Of a stretch of 64,000 bases of DNA, positions 36,817 to 46,989 are shown one piece after another. Below the pieces are notes generated by a model. It was not told the DNA's origin. It did no database searches and worked only from the letters and a program-made list of their open reading frames with translations. Location of the stretch: contig JAQJZZ010000008.1 of NCBI GenBank assembly GCA_030077755.1, forward strand, positions 1,488,001-1,552,000, in the 5' to 3' direction. Position 1 is the first letter of the stretch, and the number at the start of each line of letters is the position of its first letter. This DNA is from Filosporella fistucella (lineage: Eukaryota > Ascomycota > Leotiomycetes > Helotiales). The position numbers and the translations under genes were made by a program.

Positions 36817-37504
36817 GGTCTTTGATGGTCTGATGAGATGAGGTGATGAGAAGGAGAAATAGAGAAACGGGAGTCAGATTCTTGTCGGTGACAGACTGAA
36901 CACTGGCATCATCAATTGAAGCATTGATGATTTGACGATGGGGACTCCCGCAGGATCGAGGTCAGGGGAACACGGCGTTATTATTTACGATTCTACGGCT
37001 TGGATATACGAATCGATCTTTGGTGGATACGATGGCGCAAAGGAAGTGATATTGCTATATGTTAGCTTTTTGGATGGACAGGATATGAATTCTTCAAATT
37101 GAATGGGCTTTGGTGGATTTTGGTGAAGGGGTTAGGGATTGTGGAAATGTTAGACTTTTATCATTCTATGAAATTCTACATTTTAGGAGCGTTCAGCTTC
37201 TGCAGCATTTATTCTTTGCAATTCTGGTATATGTGTGTGTGCGTGTGCATATGATTGTATCTGCATTGGCAACCCATGCACCAAGAACCGGTGATAGAAA
37301 AAGTGCCGGCAACCATCAAGGTCCTTCACCGACACTTTCCACGAACATTGAAAAAATATGCACAGCTCGCGACGCAGAGCTCCTATCATCACTGCGCTTT
37401 GAATATCTAATTTCCCTCGTTGCCAACTCCTTTTCTTGCGCATATAAATGCAGCTTACGGATTACTCTTGGACTTTACCGTTACTATGCAGATAACCTAG
37501 CATC
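36817..37504. other. Intergenic, upstream of ferroportin-family gene
   Basis: No gene is supported. A plus-strand frame at 37110-37616 overlaps the ferroportin start in another frame and lacks motifs. A TATA element lies at 37443-37449. Confidence 0.5.
37443..37449 (+). promoter_or_regulatory. TATA box of ferroportin-family gene
   Basis: TATAAAT lies 56 bp before the ATG at 37505, at a plausible distance for a short leader. Confidence 0.5.
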
Positions 37505-39495
37505 ATGTCTCTCATTCCAGCCGAACTCGCAACCCCACCTCCTGAGTTTGAAGACGAGCCTGCATCGCCGACTGCTTCTTCTATCTCAGTTGCAGATGAT
37601 GAGATTGCGTGTATGAGTCGATCTCAAGCTTACAACTTATATACCTCTCATCTCCTGTCGACATGGAATATTCGCACATATGAGTTTGCCGCAGTAGGTC
37701 ATTCCTTCGTTCTTGGCAGTGAGACTCTGGATGCTGGTTGAGAGCTGACGGGGTCAGATCATTTTCACAGCTGCTGCTTATCCAGATACTCTTGTGGCTG
37801 CAGCTATACGGTATGTAATTTCACACGCAGACACATTTGCATTCAGCAGTACTATCCTGTGGTGCTCTCAAAACTCTTTCTATCGTGATCACGTGAGATT
37901 AATTCTTAACAGAGGGATTGTGAGGACTGTAGCTTCGATATGCTTCTCCTCTGTGGTGGGAAGATGGGTTGATCAGACCCCAGATCGTCTACAGACCCTT
38001 CTCAGTACCATCTCAGTCAATCGATTCGCAGTCATCGGTGCCTCTGTACTATGGTATTTCATAGTTGACCCTGAACCCGGAAGTGGTTCGATATCAAATT
38101 ATGGATCTTCTCTTGCAGGATATACATTCTCTGAGATTCTAAAAGGGGTAGTGTTCTCTCTCATTTTGCTTCTTGGTATCCTTGAAGCTCTGAGTGGATC
38201 GGGAAATATGCTCTCCATGGAAAGAGATTGGGTCGTTACTGCTTCTTCTCCTGATGGCAAAGCATATGATCTTACGCATATGAATGCGGTGATGAGACGA
38301 ATCGATTTGATTTGTAAACTCATCGCACCTATTCTCATCTCCATCGTCATCTCAGCTACAAATACCAGAATTGGAGTCGTCGTGGTGGGAGGCATGAGTG
38401 CCGTATGCTGGGGAGTGGAAGTACTATGCGCCAGGAGAGTTTGGAATCAAAATCCTCGATTAAAGGCACCAAAACTTATTGTTGAGACACAAGGCGATGA
38501 GGTTGTAACTGTGCAAGAAAATACGATTGGCTTCATGTTGGAGAGGACAGCACAGAGCTTGAAAGGATTATTTCAAGACTTCAGGAACTACTTCTCTTCT
38601 ACAGTATGGATTCCCTCACTCTCACTAGCTTTCCTCCATCTCTCGGCTCTCTCATACGGCGCGACCTTCATCACGTTCCTCCTAAGTGCTGGCTTTTCCC
38701 TCGATCTTATTACCTTTGCCAGAGCCGCTGGAAGTGTCGTCGAGATTAGCAGTACAGTTGTTACACCATTTGGTGTTCACTATCTCGGCAAAGCACGAAA
38801 TCATGGTCGGTTTCGAGGAGAGGAAAGGGAGAGCGAGGAATCGGCTTCTGCATTACTGGAAGGTCTGCCAGAGGAAGAGGCTAAAACGGAGACTGGACTT
38901 GAAAGATTGGGACTTTGGGGTATTACTTGGCAATTGATCAATCTTGTTGGTATACACTGTCTTAGCTCAATCGATTCTACTAATATATGAATAGATCCCA
39001 GTCATTTTCGCTCTCTGGTCACTGTCACTAGAGTCAGCTCCATCCGTATTTCGAGATCTTGCGTCTCGTATTTTCAGACCGATAAGCTCACAACCTATGC
39101 TGGCATTCACTTTGTTTTTCTTCCTCTCCATCTCCCGACTTGGTCTCTGGATCTACGACCTAACCACTCAACAACTCACACAAACCATGACTATCCCAAG
39201 CCAGCGGTCCTCCTTTACCGGTGTCGAATACAGTTTCGTGAATGTGTTCGAGCTGGCACAGTTTTTAGTAACCATTATATTTCATCGTCCAGAGCAGTTC
39301 AAGTGGATTGCTCTTATGAGTTGGGTTGCTGTGGCTATTAGCACCATGGCGTACGCTGCTTGGGTGTGGAGAATGAGAGGGCATTTGGTGCATTGGGAAA
39401 AGCTGGGAAAGGGCTGTGAATGCGGGAGTGTACGGAATGGCCATAGGAGTTGGAGAAGGAGGATGGGAGATTCTTTTGCGCAAAGATTAGGTTGA
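37505..39495 (+). CDS. Ferroportin-family (SLC40) iron transporter
   Basis: A polytopic metal exporter of the ferroportin family. Exons are 37505-37693, 37758-37810, 37913-38949 and 39002-39495, encoding 590 residues. The family's N-terminal signature is clear: LYTSHLLSTWNIRTYEFAA, continuing across intron 1 into IIFTAAAYPDTLVAAAIR and then GIVRTVASICFSSVVGRWVD. A charged loop (about residues 390-425, EESASALLEGLPEEEAKTE) sits between the two membrane halves. The last exon adds several hydrophobic helices. Intron 1 uses a GTAGGT donor. Intron 2 (102 nt) contains no in-frame stop, so a retained form would be translatable. For intron 3 I take the acceptor at 39001, since the earlier AG breaks frame. 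Transport of iron and its direction are inferred from animal relatives; the fungal location is unknown. Confidence 0.87.
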
Positions 39496-39889
39496 TGCTT
39501 TGTGTTTTTTCGCTCTTGCACACTTGTTTATTCCTAGGTCTGCTGGCCTGTATTGCAATAATGAATACGTCAAAATATAGAAAGACTTCCGAGTTCAGTC
39601 TCCTTTTTCGTCATACTGTTATCTTCATCTAATTAACATCATCGCTTTCCTATTTTGAATCACAACCTTCTCACTGCATGAATAGCAACGGACAACATCG
39701 TTGACTCTTTCCTTGACCTATAAGCTCTTTACACACAATCATAGCCGGAACGAAGCCATCTAGTCCGTCAGCTCTCAATTCGATTCACGCTTTCCGTCTC
39801 CATCTAAAATATGCCAACTATAAAGCGCTTCTAATACTCCATCTTGTGAGACCCCTACAATCCTCTTACTTCCTTCCATCACATCACTA
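39496..39889. other. Intergenic, ferroportin 3' / 503-aa gene 5'
   Basis: No gene seen. A TATAAAG element lies at 39819-39825. Confidence 0.5.
39819..39825 (+). promoter_or_regulatory. TATA box of the 503-aa gene
   Basis: TATAAAG lies 65 bp before the ATG at 39890. Confidence 0.45.
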
Positions 39890-41401
39890 ATGGCCTCTGG
39901 TTCCTTAGACAGAAGTATAACCATCAAAACCATCCAAGGACAGAACGTTACCTGGAGACCTCGAGAACCAGAGCATTTCCTGCTTCCTGAATCACCTGTG
40001 CTTGACCTGTCTCCAGAAGTTAGGCTAGAGATTCATAGAATGGAGAAAGAAGAAAAGAGTGAGAGGAGCACCGAGACCATGCGCAGAATCAAACGAATAT
40101 TCAGGAGACGAGTGAATAGGGAGGATGGGGAGGGTGTGGATGTTCGACCTAGGGAGGAAAGTGAGGCGAGGAGAGAGGAAATGGGAGTCAGAGGGATATT
40201 CAGGTCTTTATTCAGCAAGAGGAAAATGGTGAAGAAGAGTGGAAACGATACCGCCTGGAACAACAATCATCAGCTATCTAGACCAGATGTGCTGGAACAA
40301 ACTACAATATCCCGAACTCCGCCTCTTGATCTGGATCATCCTGCTCAGGAAACCGAAGATGCTATCCCTCGGATTCCTACCTCGCCGCCAATGATCCATG
40401 ATCTCCTGGAAGATGTAATGAAGGCGCTTATGGCTCCCTCTGTCCCGGATATTATTGCAAAGTTGAGTGATAGTAAGGATACTCGGACATTGAGACGAAG
40501 TAGTGGCGTCAGAGACTTCATAACATTCAATAAAGATGAGCGGGATATATTAGGTCTACATAATATTCCTCCTCCTTCAAATCCTCCCAAGTCTTTGGAG
40601 AAGAGTGAAGAGGGTTTAAAGACTACAAAACAGAAAATGAGAGGCTTGAAAGAGGATGTATCAGCTTCTGACCAACAGTCAGCAAAATTATCAACAGATA
40701 GTCTGGGGATATACACGACTGCTCTGCCAACAGTTGTGGATGTTACGTCTCTCGCTGATGCTATGGAGACCTTCTTACCACCACTACCAACATATCCTCC
40801 GCCACCTATCCCAAAACCAATTACCCATCCTATTGATAGTACAGAAAGAGAAATTTCATATCTTGATCTCGGTGCTGCTGTTACTTCGCCTCTTGTCCTA
40901 CATGCCAAGGCTAAAAACCAAACACAGGCAACAAATACTTCATCTACCATCTCCTCCCTCAATCCAACACCTACAGAACTCTCAACCTCGACTTCGCTAC
41001 CAGGCCCCTCCACCTTTTCCCTACACGCCCACTCTGACTCAGACACCGATTCTGAATCCCTAGCACCAGAGCACTATCCCCGTCTTTCAAGCTCAGCTAC
41101 AAGCTCAGAATTTGGATTCAGGCCTACTGTTGAATTGATGCCTGGATCTTGGCCAGAAGAAGATTGGGAAGTAGAGACGGAGATTGAGACGGAGGTTGAG
41201 AGTGAGGGCGAGGACAGTCAGGAAATGGATAGTGAAGAGAGAAGAAGTGTGATTGCTAGGATTTTACCCGGTGTCCTTGATAGAGACATGCAGTTTGCTA
41301 TTTGTAGGGTTGTGAGGGAGAGGAGGGCTGAGGGTAGATGTGGACAAGGCGGTGGGTTTAGCAGTGGGAAAGGGGTGACTGGGAGGAGAAGTTCGTGTTG
41401 A
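39890..41401 (+). CDS. Hypothetical disordered protein (503 aa)
   Basis: A single-exon gene of 503 codons that I do not recognise. The N-terminus (WRPREPEHFLLPESPVLDLS) looks ordered and is followed by a highly basic, charged segment (RRIKRIFRRRVNRED). The middle is Ser/Pro/Thr-rich. A strongly acidic stretch near residue 430 (VETEIETEVESEGEDSQE) precedes the C-terminal IARILPGVLDRDMQFAICR, the most domain-like part. No signal peptide or membrane helix is evident. It lies 394 bp after the ferroportin gene on the same strand, with a TATA element of its own. Length, codon regularity and absence of stops support a real gene; function is unknown. Confidence 0.72.
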   Translation: MASGSLDRSITIKTIQGQNVTWRPREPEHFLLPESPVLDLSPEVRLEIHRMEKEEKSERSTETMRRIKRIFRRRVNREDGEGVDVRPREESEARREEMGVRGIFRSLFSKRKMVKKSGNDTAWNNNHQLSRPDVLEQTTISRTPPLDLDHPAQETEDAIPRIPTSPPMIHDLLEDVMKALMAPSVPDIIAKLSDSKDTRTLRRSSGVRDFITFNKDERDILGLHNIPPPSNPPKSLEKSEEGLKTTKQKMRGLKEDVSASDQQSAKLSTDSLGIYTTALPTVVDVTSLADAMETFLPPLPTYPPPPIPKPITHPIDSTEREISYLDLGAAVTSPLVLHAKAKNQTQATNTSSTISSLNPTPTELSTSTSLPGPSTFSLHAHSDSDTDSESLAPEHYPRLSSSATSSEFGFRPTVELMPGSWPEEDWEVETEIETEVESEGEDSQEMDSEERRSVIARILPGVLDRDMQFAICRVVRERRAEGRCGQGGGFSSGKGVTGRRSSC

Positions 41402-41852
41402 GGTCAGGTCTTCGCGGGTTGGGCGCGAGGGAGCGGATAGAAAGCTGTGCTTGATGTTAGATTTGGCCGTTGTATAACATGAATTCGCCGTGAGGTATTT
41501 GAAATAGAGTGTCGCATTTCAAATTTGCTGCTATTCGCTTTATACAGACGCTGTGAGGAGCTGTAATATAGGCAAAGACGATGTGGAAGGTAACATATTT
41601 CTTCTTTGTAATATCACCAAATCTCGTTCTTGAACCATAGTTCCGAACTACACCTTATGACTGGTAGCAAACCATATAAGATAGATCAGCTGCAACGATC
41701 ATGAGGAGCTTTATCAGTGCCCTTGAAAATAATGCTGCTTGATTGCAGGTCCATCTCTGGGACGTGCAGCTGGCCAAAGACATCTAGCCGTATCAATCAT
41801 GAGCCTTCGATGTTTTCTTCCAATGTTTTCCATCGGTGTCTTGAAATTCGTC

Positions 41853-42539
41853 TCAAGCTGTCTCTTGCTCGCTTAGGAAATTTCTTCCAACTGGAGATGC
41901 TGCGGTGAGGTCAACCTCTTGTCTTAATATGCGTACTCGCAGCTTATGGATCAGAAGATGAGTAGCACGTTCGAGAAGGAGTTTAAACAGGTTGCTAAGG
42001 ACTACAAATAGATAAGCAGTCGCACCAGGTTGAGACAGGAGTCCGATCCGGAATGCTAGTGATGTGCCAGAAGCATAGACAATTACCGGGAACTTGGCAG
42101 AGATTGGTTGAGTAGAAAAATGAAGACTGGTCGGTTGGCTGATTGTACGAGCCGCTCTCTTTTGATATCTACCTGATGTAGCAATTAGCAAGACATTAGG
42201 TAGAATTACGAGAATCAAAGTCCAGGCGCAAAAGTGTAATGATAAGCTAGTTTCGCCAGGTGACATAGACAAAAGAAGCGGTATTTTCGTCTGAGTAATG
42301 GAGTATTTCTGCAGGCTCTTCATTCCTGAAAGATAGTTTTTCTACTTCCTAAGATTTCGATAGACAATTAGGCCAGTTGTAGTGCGCAGGCATTTAGTGG
42401 CTGCTTCTATCGCGGTAAAGTTCAGTATGATGAAATCATACGCCAACTTCCAAAGAACAAAGGTTTCGCCTAGGAAGATTCAAAGGTCTCCTACACAAAG
42501 AATCGACTTTGATATTTTGTATGACCTTGCCACAGCTAC
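41853..42539 (-). pseudogene. Degenerate membrane-protein gene fragment
   Basis: A single minus-strand frame reads from 42539 to 41853 but is interrupted by TGA at 42482-42480 and TAG at 42344-42342. Between and after the stops the translation looks like a multi-span membrane protein, for example FVLWKLAYDFIILNF and AWTLILVILPNVLLIATSG, and near the end a hydrophobic AYLFVVLSNLFKLLLE. The part after the last stop has its own ATG (42323) and 156 codons. I cannot name the family. Two in-frame stops in an otherwise continuous frame suggest decay; a short conserved remnant or a missed intron is the alternative. Confidence 0.4.
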
Positions 42540-42691
42540 GCTAAAACATAAAAGTCACCCTCAAGGACGGGTGTGAAAATACAGTTTGAGTGTGGAAACG
42601 GCGCACCCCTTTTATCTTGCTTTCTGGGTAACTGAAGCTGGCCTGGATGGGGTATGCAAAGAAAGTCCGGAACTAAAACCTCAGAAGATGT

Positions 42692-42700
42692 AAAAAAAAA
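42692..42700 (-). terminator. RNA polymerase III terminator of tRNA-Ala
   Basis: Nine T residues on the minus strand directly follow the tRNA 3' end. Confidence 0.8.
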
Positions 42701-42788
42701 TGGAACCAGAGGGAATCGAACCCTCGACCTTTTCTATTTTCATTTTTCATGATGCGAAAGAAACGTGCTACCACTGTACCATGGCCCC
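42701..42788 (-). tRNA. tRNA-Ala (anticodon CGC) with a 16-nt intron
   Basis: The minus strand folds as a tRNA. The 7-bp acceptor stem GGGGCCA/TGGTTCC carries the G3:U70 wobble that identifies alanine tRNAs, with discriminator A73. The T arm is GAGGG-TTCGATT-CCCTC, and the anticodon stem TTTCT pairs with AGAAA. The loop reads TT-CGC-A followed by a 16-nt intron at 42752-42737 after position 37, the usual place. The D stem has one A-C mismatch. Anticodon CGC reads GCG codons. A run of T immediately follows the 3' end (A-run at 42692-42700 on the plus strand), as for RNA polymerase III termination. Confidence 0.88.
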
Positions 42789-44245
42789 TGAGTATATATT
42801 TGCCAGTCGTATTTTACGATTTAACGGACGGGCCCGATGCTGGCGAGGTCATCAAGCGATGAAGATACTCATTGTGATGATTTGCGGCCGCTTTCTCTAG
42901 TTATGTATTCCTATATATCAACCAAAACCACAACCAGGAAAATAGGAGACGGGGAATGATCATTTCCGGACTGGTGATAGCCAAGCAAAGACAATGAAAA
43001 GCAGGAACGAAATAGGGAAAAGCAAATTATCAATGTTTTACTCGGATCAGAGCCCCGATTGGCCCTCTCTTTTTCTTTTTGATAAGAGCTGAAATTCCGC
43101 TCCATAACTGAGACCTTCCGGCATAATGGGAAACACAACAATGATTATCTCCAGACACTCTGGTGGCATCTGGAGTGTGGGCATGAATGTGAAGCATATT
43201 TTTTTCAATAATTCGAAAAGAACCACAATTTGAGTACCATACGGATGAAGATTCAAGAAACGTCAGCGGCTATCGGCATATATCGGATATGATATTAGGC
43301 CACCGATATTCAGAGACATCAGAGGTACTTGAAACAGATAGCCTTGACTTTGTCCTGGCATCCCTGAGCAATTAATACGTACCTACTCGGTGATGTCAGC
43401 TATCTACCTTTGACTTTGGAGCGGTCAGACCCAACCAATCGGATAGTAATCTTTATTCGAAGCTCTTGACCCAAGTATCATACTAGCATTTTATCAATAT
43501 AGCTTCATTACTGAGCTTCTGAGTGAAAATCTCTGAACTTTAGACGGGGATAGTTTGCATATTAAATATCGAGCAGAAGTCTTTGTAGGCTCAAGGCAAG
43601 CCATGCCCTACCCGTACCATAGCAACACCCTCGCACGGACCCCAGGCACACCAAGCCGACATATCTAGGCTCTTTCAGGCTGATAAGAAGGTTGCCCCGC
43701 CCACTATCACTTTGGATCTAGCCCAAAATGGCCTGAATGTCAAGAGACTGCCATGCACTTGCACCTAAGCTGCAGATGCTGCAGACAAACACACCACACA
43801 CACCACGAGTTGAAAGAAATCAAGAAAATCCGCTCCAAATCCTGCATACACACACCCCTTTCCCCAAATATTCCCCCCCAGAACTTATTTGATAATCTAG
43901 GTCGCATCAATATAAGCTAACTTCGCTCTAGTGTCATTGCAAATACGAAAGGCTTCACGGGGAGGTTGGTATTTCTGGTGGCAGGAAAACAATCCACCTG
44001 CGCCATCCTATTTTTCCATTGCAACCATCTAACCTGCCTACTCCTACCCCTCATACAAACTTCAGAGATTTTTCTAATTCTAGATTCCTGCACCTTTTTC
44101 ACTATCAATTAACTTACATCGACAATATACTTTCGTCTGTCGTGACCTCAGCATTACTCGGTGGGGACTTACCGCCCAGAATTGAGCCTCTGTCGAAAGA
44201 GCGAAATCAACCCACGCAACTCGAACTCGACACTCAATCTTCACA
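42789..44245. other. Intergenic region of 1.46 kb
   Basis: No gene is supported. It contains the tRNA upstream flank and, from about 43800, the CA- and C-rich promoter and leader of the next gene. Confidence 0.5.
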
Positions 44246-45442
44246 ATGCGAATCTCAATTGCCTCTCCGACATTCTTCTCCCTCCTCCTCAATGTTCTGT
44301 CGCATTCCGATCCAGTTGCAGCTGGTCCTTATCCCAAAGATGACTTGCATGACCTCGGCTTAGGATTTTTGCAAGATAGAGGATGTGATTCCTACTGCGG
44401 TGCACAAAATCAATACTGCTGTTCAGCAGGTACAGCTTGCTATACTAGCAATGGAATCGCATTGTGCAGTGCTGCTGCTGCTGGCGAAAATCGGAATGCT
44501 GGTGGATTTGGAGTATATACGACGACTTGGACAGAAACAGATCTCGTCACTCGAACAAGCACAATCAGTTCCTACTATCCGGTCGTCGCAACCACTTCCG
44601 TATACACCGGGCAGACGAGTCCTGCTGCTGCTCCTCCAATTTGTACAACTAGCTTGGGAGAATCCTCATGTGGCACACTATGCTGCGCAAGCAATCAGAG
44701 ATGTGGAGGCCCGGGAACTTGCACACCTTATGTTTCTACTTATCTAGGAACCAGCACATATTCAGCTCCAGTGCGGCCAACCAGCGGTGGACTTTCGACT
44801 GCAACCTCTACCGCCTCGGTGACAACAACAGCTTCATTCATACCTGCAACCACAGCTAGCGGTACATCATTCCCGGTTGTGAGCTCAGGTGGCGGTGGAC
44901 TCAGTGGAGGTGCAATTGCCGGAATCGTTATTGGTGTCATCGCTGGTATCATTCTGCTACTTCTCCTCTGCTTCTGCTGCATTGTTAAAGCTGGGTTTGA
45001 TGGTATTCTGGCAATCTTCGGTCTCGGAAAGAAGAAGCGTAGATCCACTGAAAGAGTTGAGGTTATCGAAAGATATTCACGACACGGAAGTGGAACTGCT
45101 TCTAGAAGAGACACACATACTGGTTGGTTTGGAGGTGCAAGACCAGCTAGAGTGACCGAGACAAGAAAGAAGAAGTCGGGTGGATTTGGTGGATTGGGTA
45201 TGGTTGGCGCAGGACTTTTAGGCCTGGCGGCTGTGCTCGGATTGAAGAGGAGGAATGATCGAAGTGAGAAGCCTGCAAGATCAGATATAAGCAGTTCTTA
45301 CTATACGGACTCGTATACTGGTACTAGCGCAAGTAAGTAAATCCATTACTCCCAATTGGCCATATCTAACAATATTATAGGTAGCGCAAGCTCAGATCGG
45401 AGAACTAGAGAGTCGAGGGGAACACGTCACACTAGACGCTAA
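44246..45442 (+). CDS. Secreted/membrane Cys-rich protein, single-pass (382 aa)
   Basis: A predicted type I membrane protein of unknown function. Exons are 44246-45332 and 45381-45442, giving 382 residues. A signal peptide covers about residues 1-26 (cleavage near VAA-G). Two six-Cys modules with matching layout follow: Cys 47, 51, 58, 59, 65, 74 and Cys 133, 142, 146, 147, 153, 159. A Ser/Thr-rich, mucin-like stretch (about 163-215) leads to one membrane helix at about 222-246, with CFCC at its cytosolic edge. The basic tail contains KKKRR and Gly-rich segments and ends in Arg/Ser. The layout resembles fungal wall-stress-sensor-like proteins, but I see no WSC domain. The 48-nt intron near the 3' end is canonical; without splicing the frame ends two codons later. 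Confidence 0.82.
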
Positions 45443-46058
45443 ATACGAATTTTGAAGTTTGAAAAACTGCATTTCAGGGAGCGATCATGGCGTTTAAGGA
45501 TGGGCATACTTGGCATATGAGAAAAAAGGGGTGATGTCCATAACATGGGTGGTTATGAATATACCAGGATTGTAGATGATGGAACGAAAAGACGAATTTG
45601 AAAATATAAAGCTGCTTTGGCTGTGGATACCTTGATGTACTTGTATTTTGCATGCGGTTGGTTAATGGAATGCAGTGTCGAAATGAAAATACCTCCTTTG
45701 ACTCGTCGTGCATACCTGTGGAATGTGAATTCGCCAGTAAAATCGCTGCACTTGCAACGGACCTGTGACTTCCTCAACTCGTGTAGTTGGTGCAACTGGT
45801 CTACCAAGTCGAATCCTCCTCCGTCCCTAGGATTGATTTGCCCAATGCTTCCCAACTGCAAACGAGCGCGGCCATAGTTCGACGACATTTTCACCACTCG
45901 CGGCGCTTCACTGTCCAAGATCTCCTCCAAACCCGGATCATGTCGAACTTTTGATTTGCAAGATTTTCATTCTGAGCACCCTGCTACATAGCATGCAAAG
46001 TAAACCTTATGCTCCGTCAGGAAAGAAAAAATTGCCCAGACCCCAGCCATTTCATCGC
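45443..46058. other. Convergent intergenic region
   Basis: 3' flanks of the Cys-rich membrane protein gene (+) and RPL9 (-). Frames on both strands lack motifs. Confidence 0.5.
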
Positions 46059-46989
46059 TCATGCATCATCCTCAATGTTACCCTTCTCCGAAACGTACAG
46101 ACCGTCCAAGAACTATCAAAAATTAGCGCCATAATTCATATCCCACAAGCAGAAAGGTAATGGCAATCCTCACCTTCCGAATATCCTTGTTACGGACTCT
46201 GCAGATCTGTTGGATGTCGGCGGCGGATTGTGAGACGTTCTCGAGCGAATTTCCGAACAATTGTAGCTCATCCTTCTGGTTCTTGGAGGCTTCGACATCA
46301 ACACCTGGTTGCATAACAACGCGACGAACGATCTTCTCTCCGATGAAGTTTCTGTATATCCATATCAGCATTTGCCCACTTCTCACTTCCAAATTCCAAA
46401 TCCATCATCTCTCCCAAACCCATCCACCCTAATTTCCACGTACCTGATCTCAACCTCGAACAGGCCAGTCTCCGAGTTCTTATCTACGTTGACGTTGATT
46501 GGGAAATGTGCGTAGACATATCTCATCTTGTACTTGAAGCCCTTGGTGACACCGATAATCAAGTTGTTGATCAACGTTCGGACTGTGCGGAGGGTAGCAA
46601 CGTTCTTTCGGGCACCGTGGTGCAGCTCGATGTTGATGACATCCTTCTTTGGGTGCGAGAAGTTGACTGCCAAATGGCTGAGGTTCTTTGTGAGCTTGCC
46701 TATAATCCCCCGTTAACTTTCCCTTCCTTTCTGCCTCTTCGCCCAACTCATTTCGGTGCGTACCTCGTGGTCCCTCAACGGTAACAAGTCTCGACTTGAT
46801 GGTGACCTTGACTATTTCGCGAGCAAAAATCAGTAATTGTTCGATTTCCCCATGCCCTTGCGCAAAGTCTCGAATTGCGGATCGACTTTCGCGCGGCATA
46901 TCTTGCGGCATCGCGCAAATTTCTGGGCATTGCAATTACTCACCACCCTCGGGGACGTTAAGAGTCTCTTCAGAATGAATGTACTTCAT
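46059..46989 (-). CDS. RPL9: 60S ribosomal protein L9 (uL6)
   Basis: A cytosolic large-subunit ribosomal protein. Five exons: 46989-46944, 46811-46764, 46699-46444, 46351-46174 and 46112-46059, encoding 193 residues (the yeast protein has 191). Splicing restores the family sequence: MKYIHSEETLNVPEG, VKVTIKSRLVTVEGPRG, KLTKNLSHLAVNF, then the IELHHGARKNVATLRTVRT segment, NFIGEKIVRRVVM and the acidic end SEKGNIEDDA. The short 5' exons and four introns (132, 64, 92 and 61 nt) are typical of fungal ribosomal protein genes, where the first intron is the longest. Antisense and intron-retaining frames over this locus are artefacts. Assignment is certain. Confidence 0.96.

Larger units (their letters stand above)
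41402..42700. other. Interval with a broken gene, upstream of tRNA 3' end
   Basis: Apart from the pseudogene-like frame at 41853-42539 nothing is supported. The plus-strand frames here lack motifs. Confidence 0.45.

Noticed and set aside
40345..41046. 233-codon minus-strand frame opposite the 503-aa gene
   Set aside because: The plus-strand frame is longer, has an ATG, a TATA element and no stops; this one is its shadow.
46480..46935. 151-codon minus-strand frame in RPL9
   Set aside because: Reads through introns and out of frame; the spliced model gives the full L9 sequence.
46812..46943. Possible snoRNA in RPL9 intron 1
   Set aside because: A CTGA is present near the 3' end but no C box (RTGATGA) or paired terminal stem was seen.
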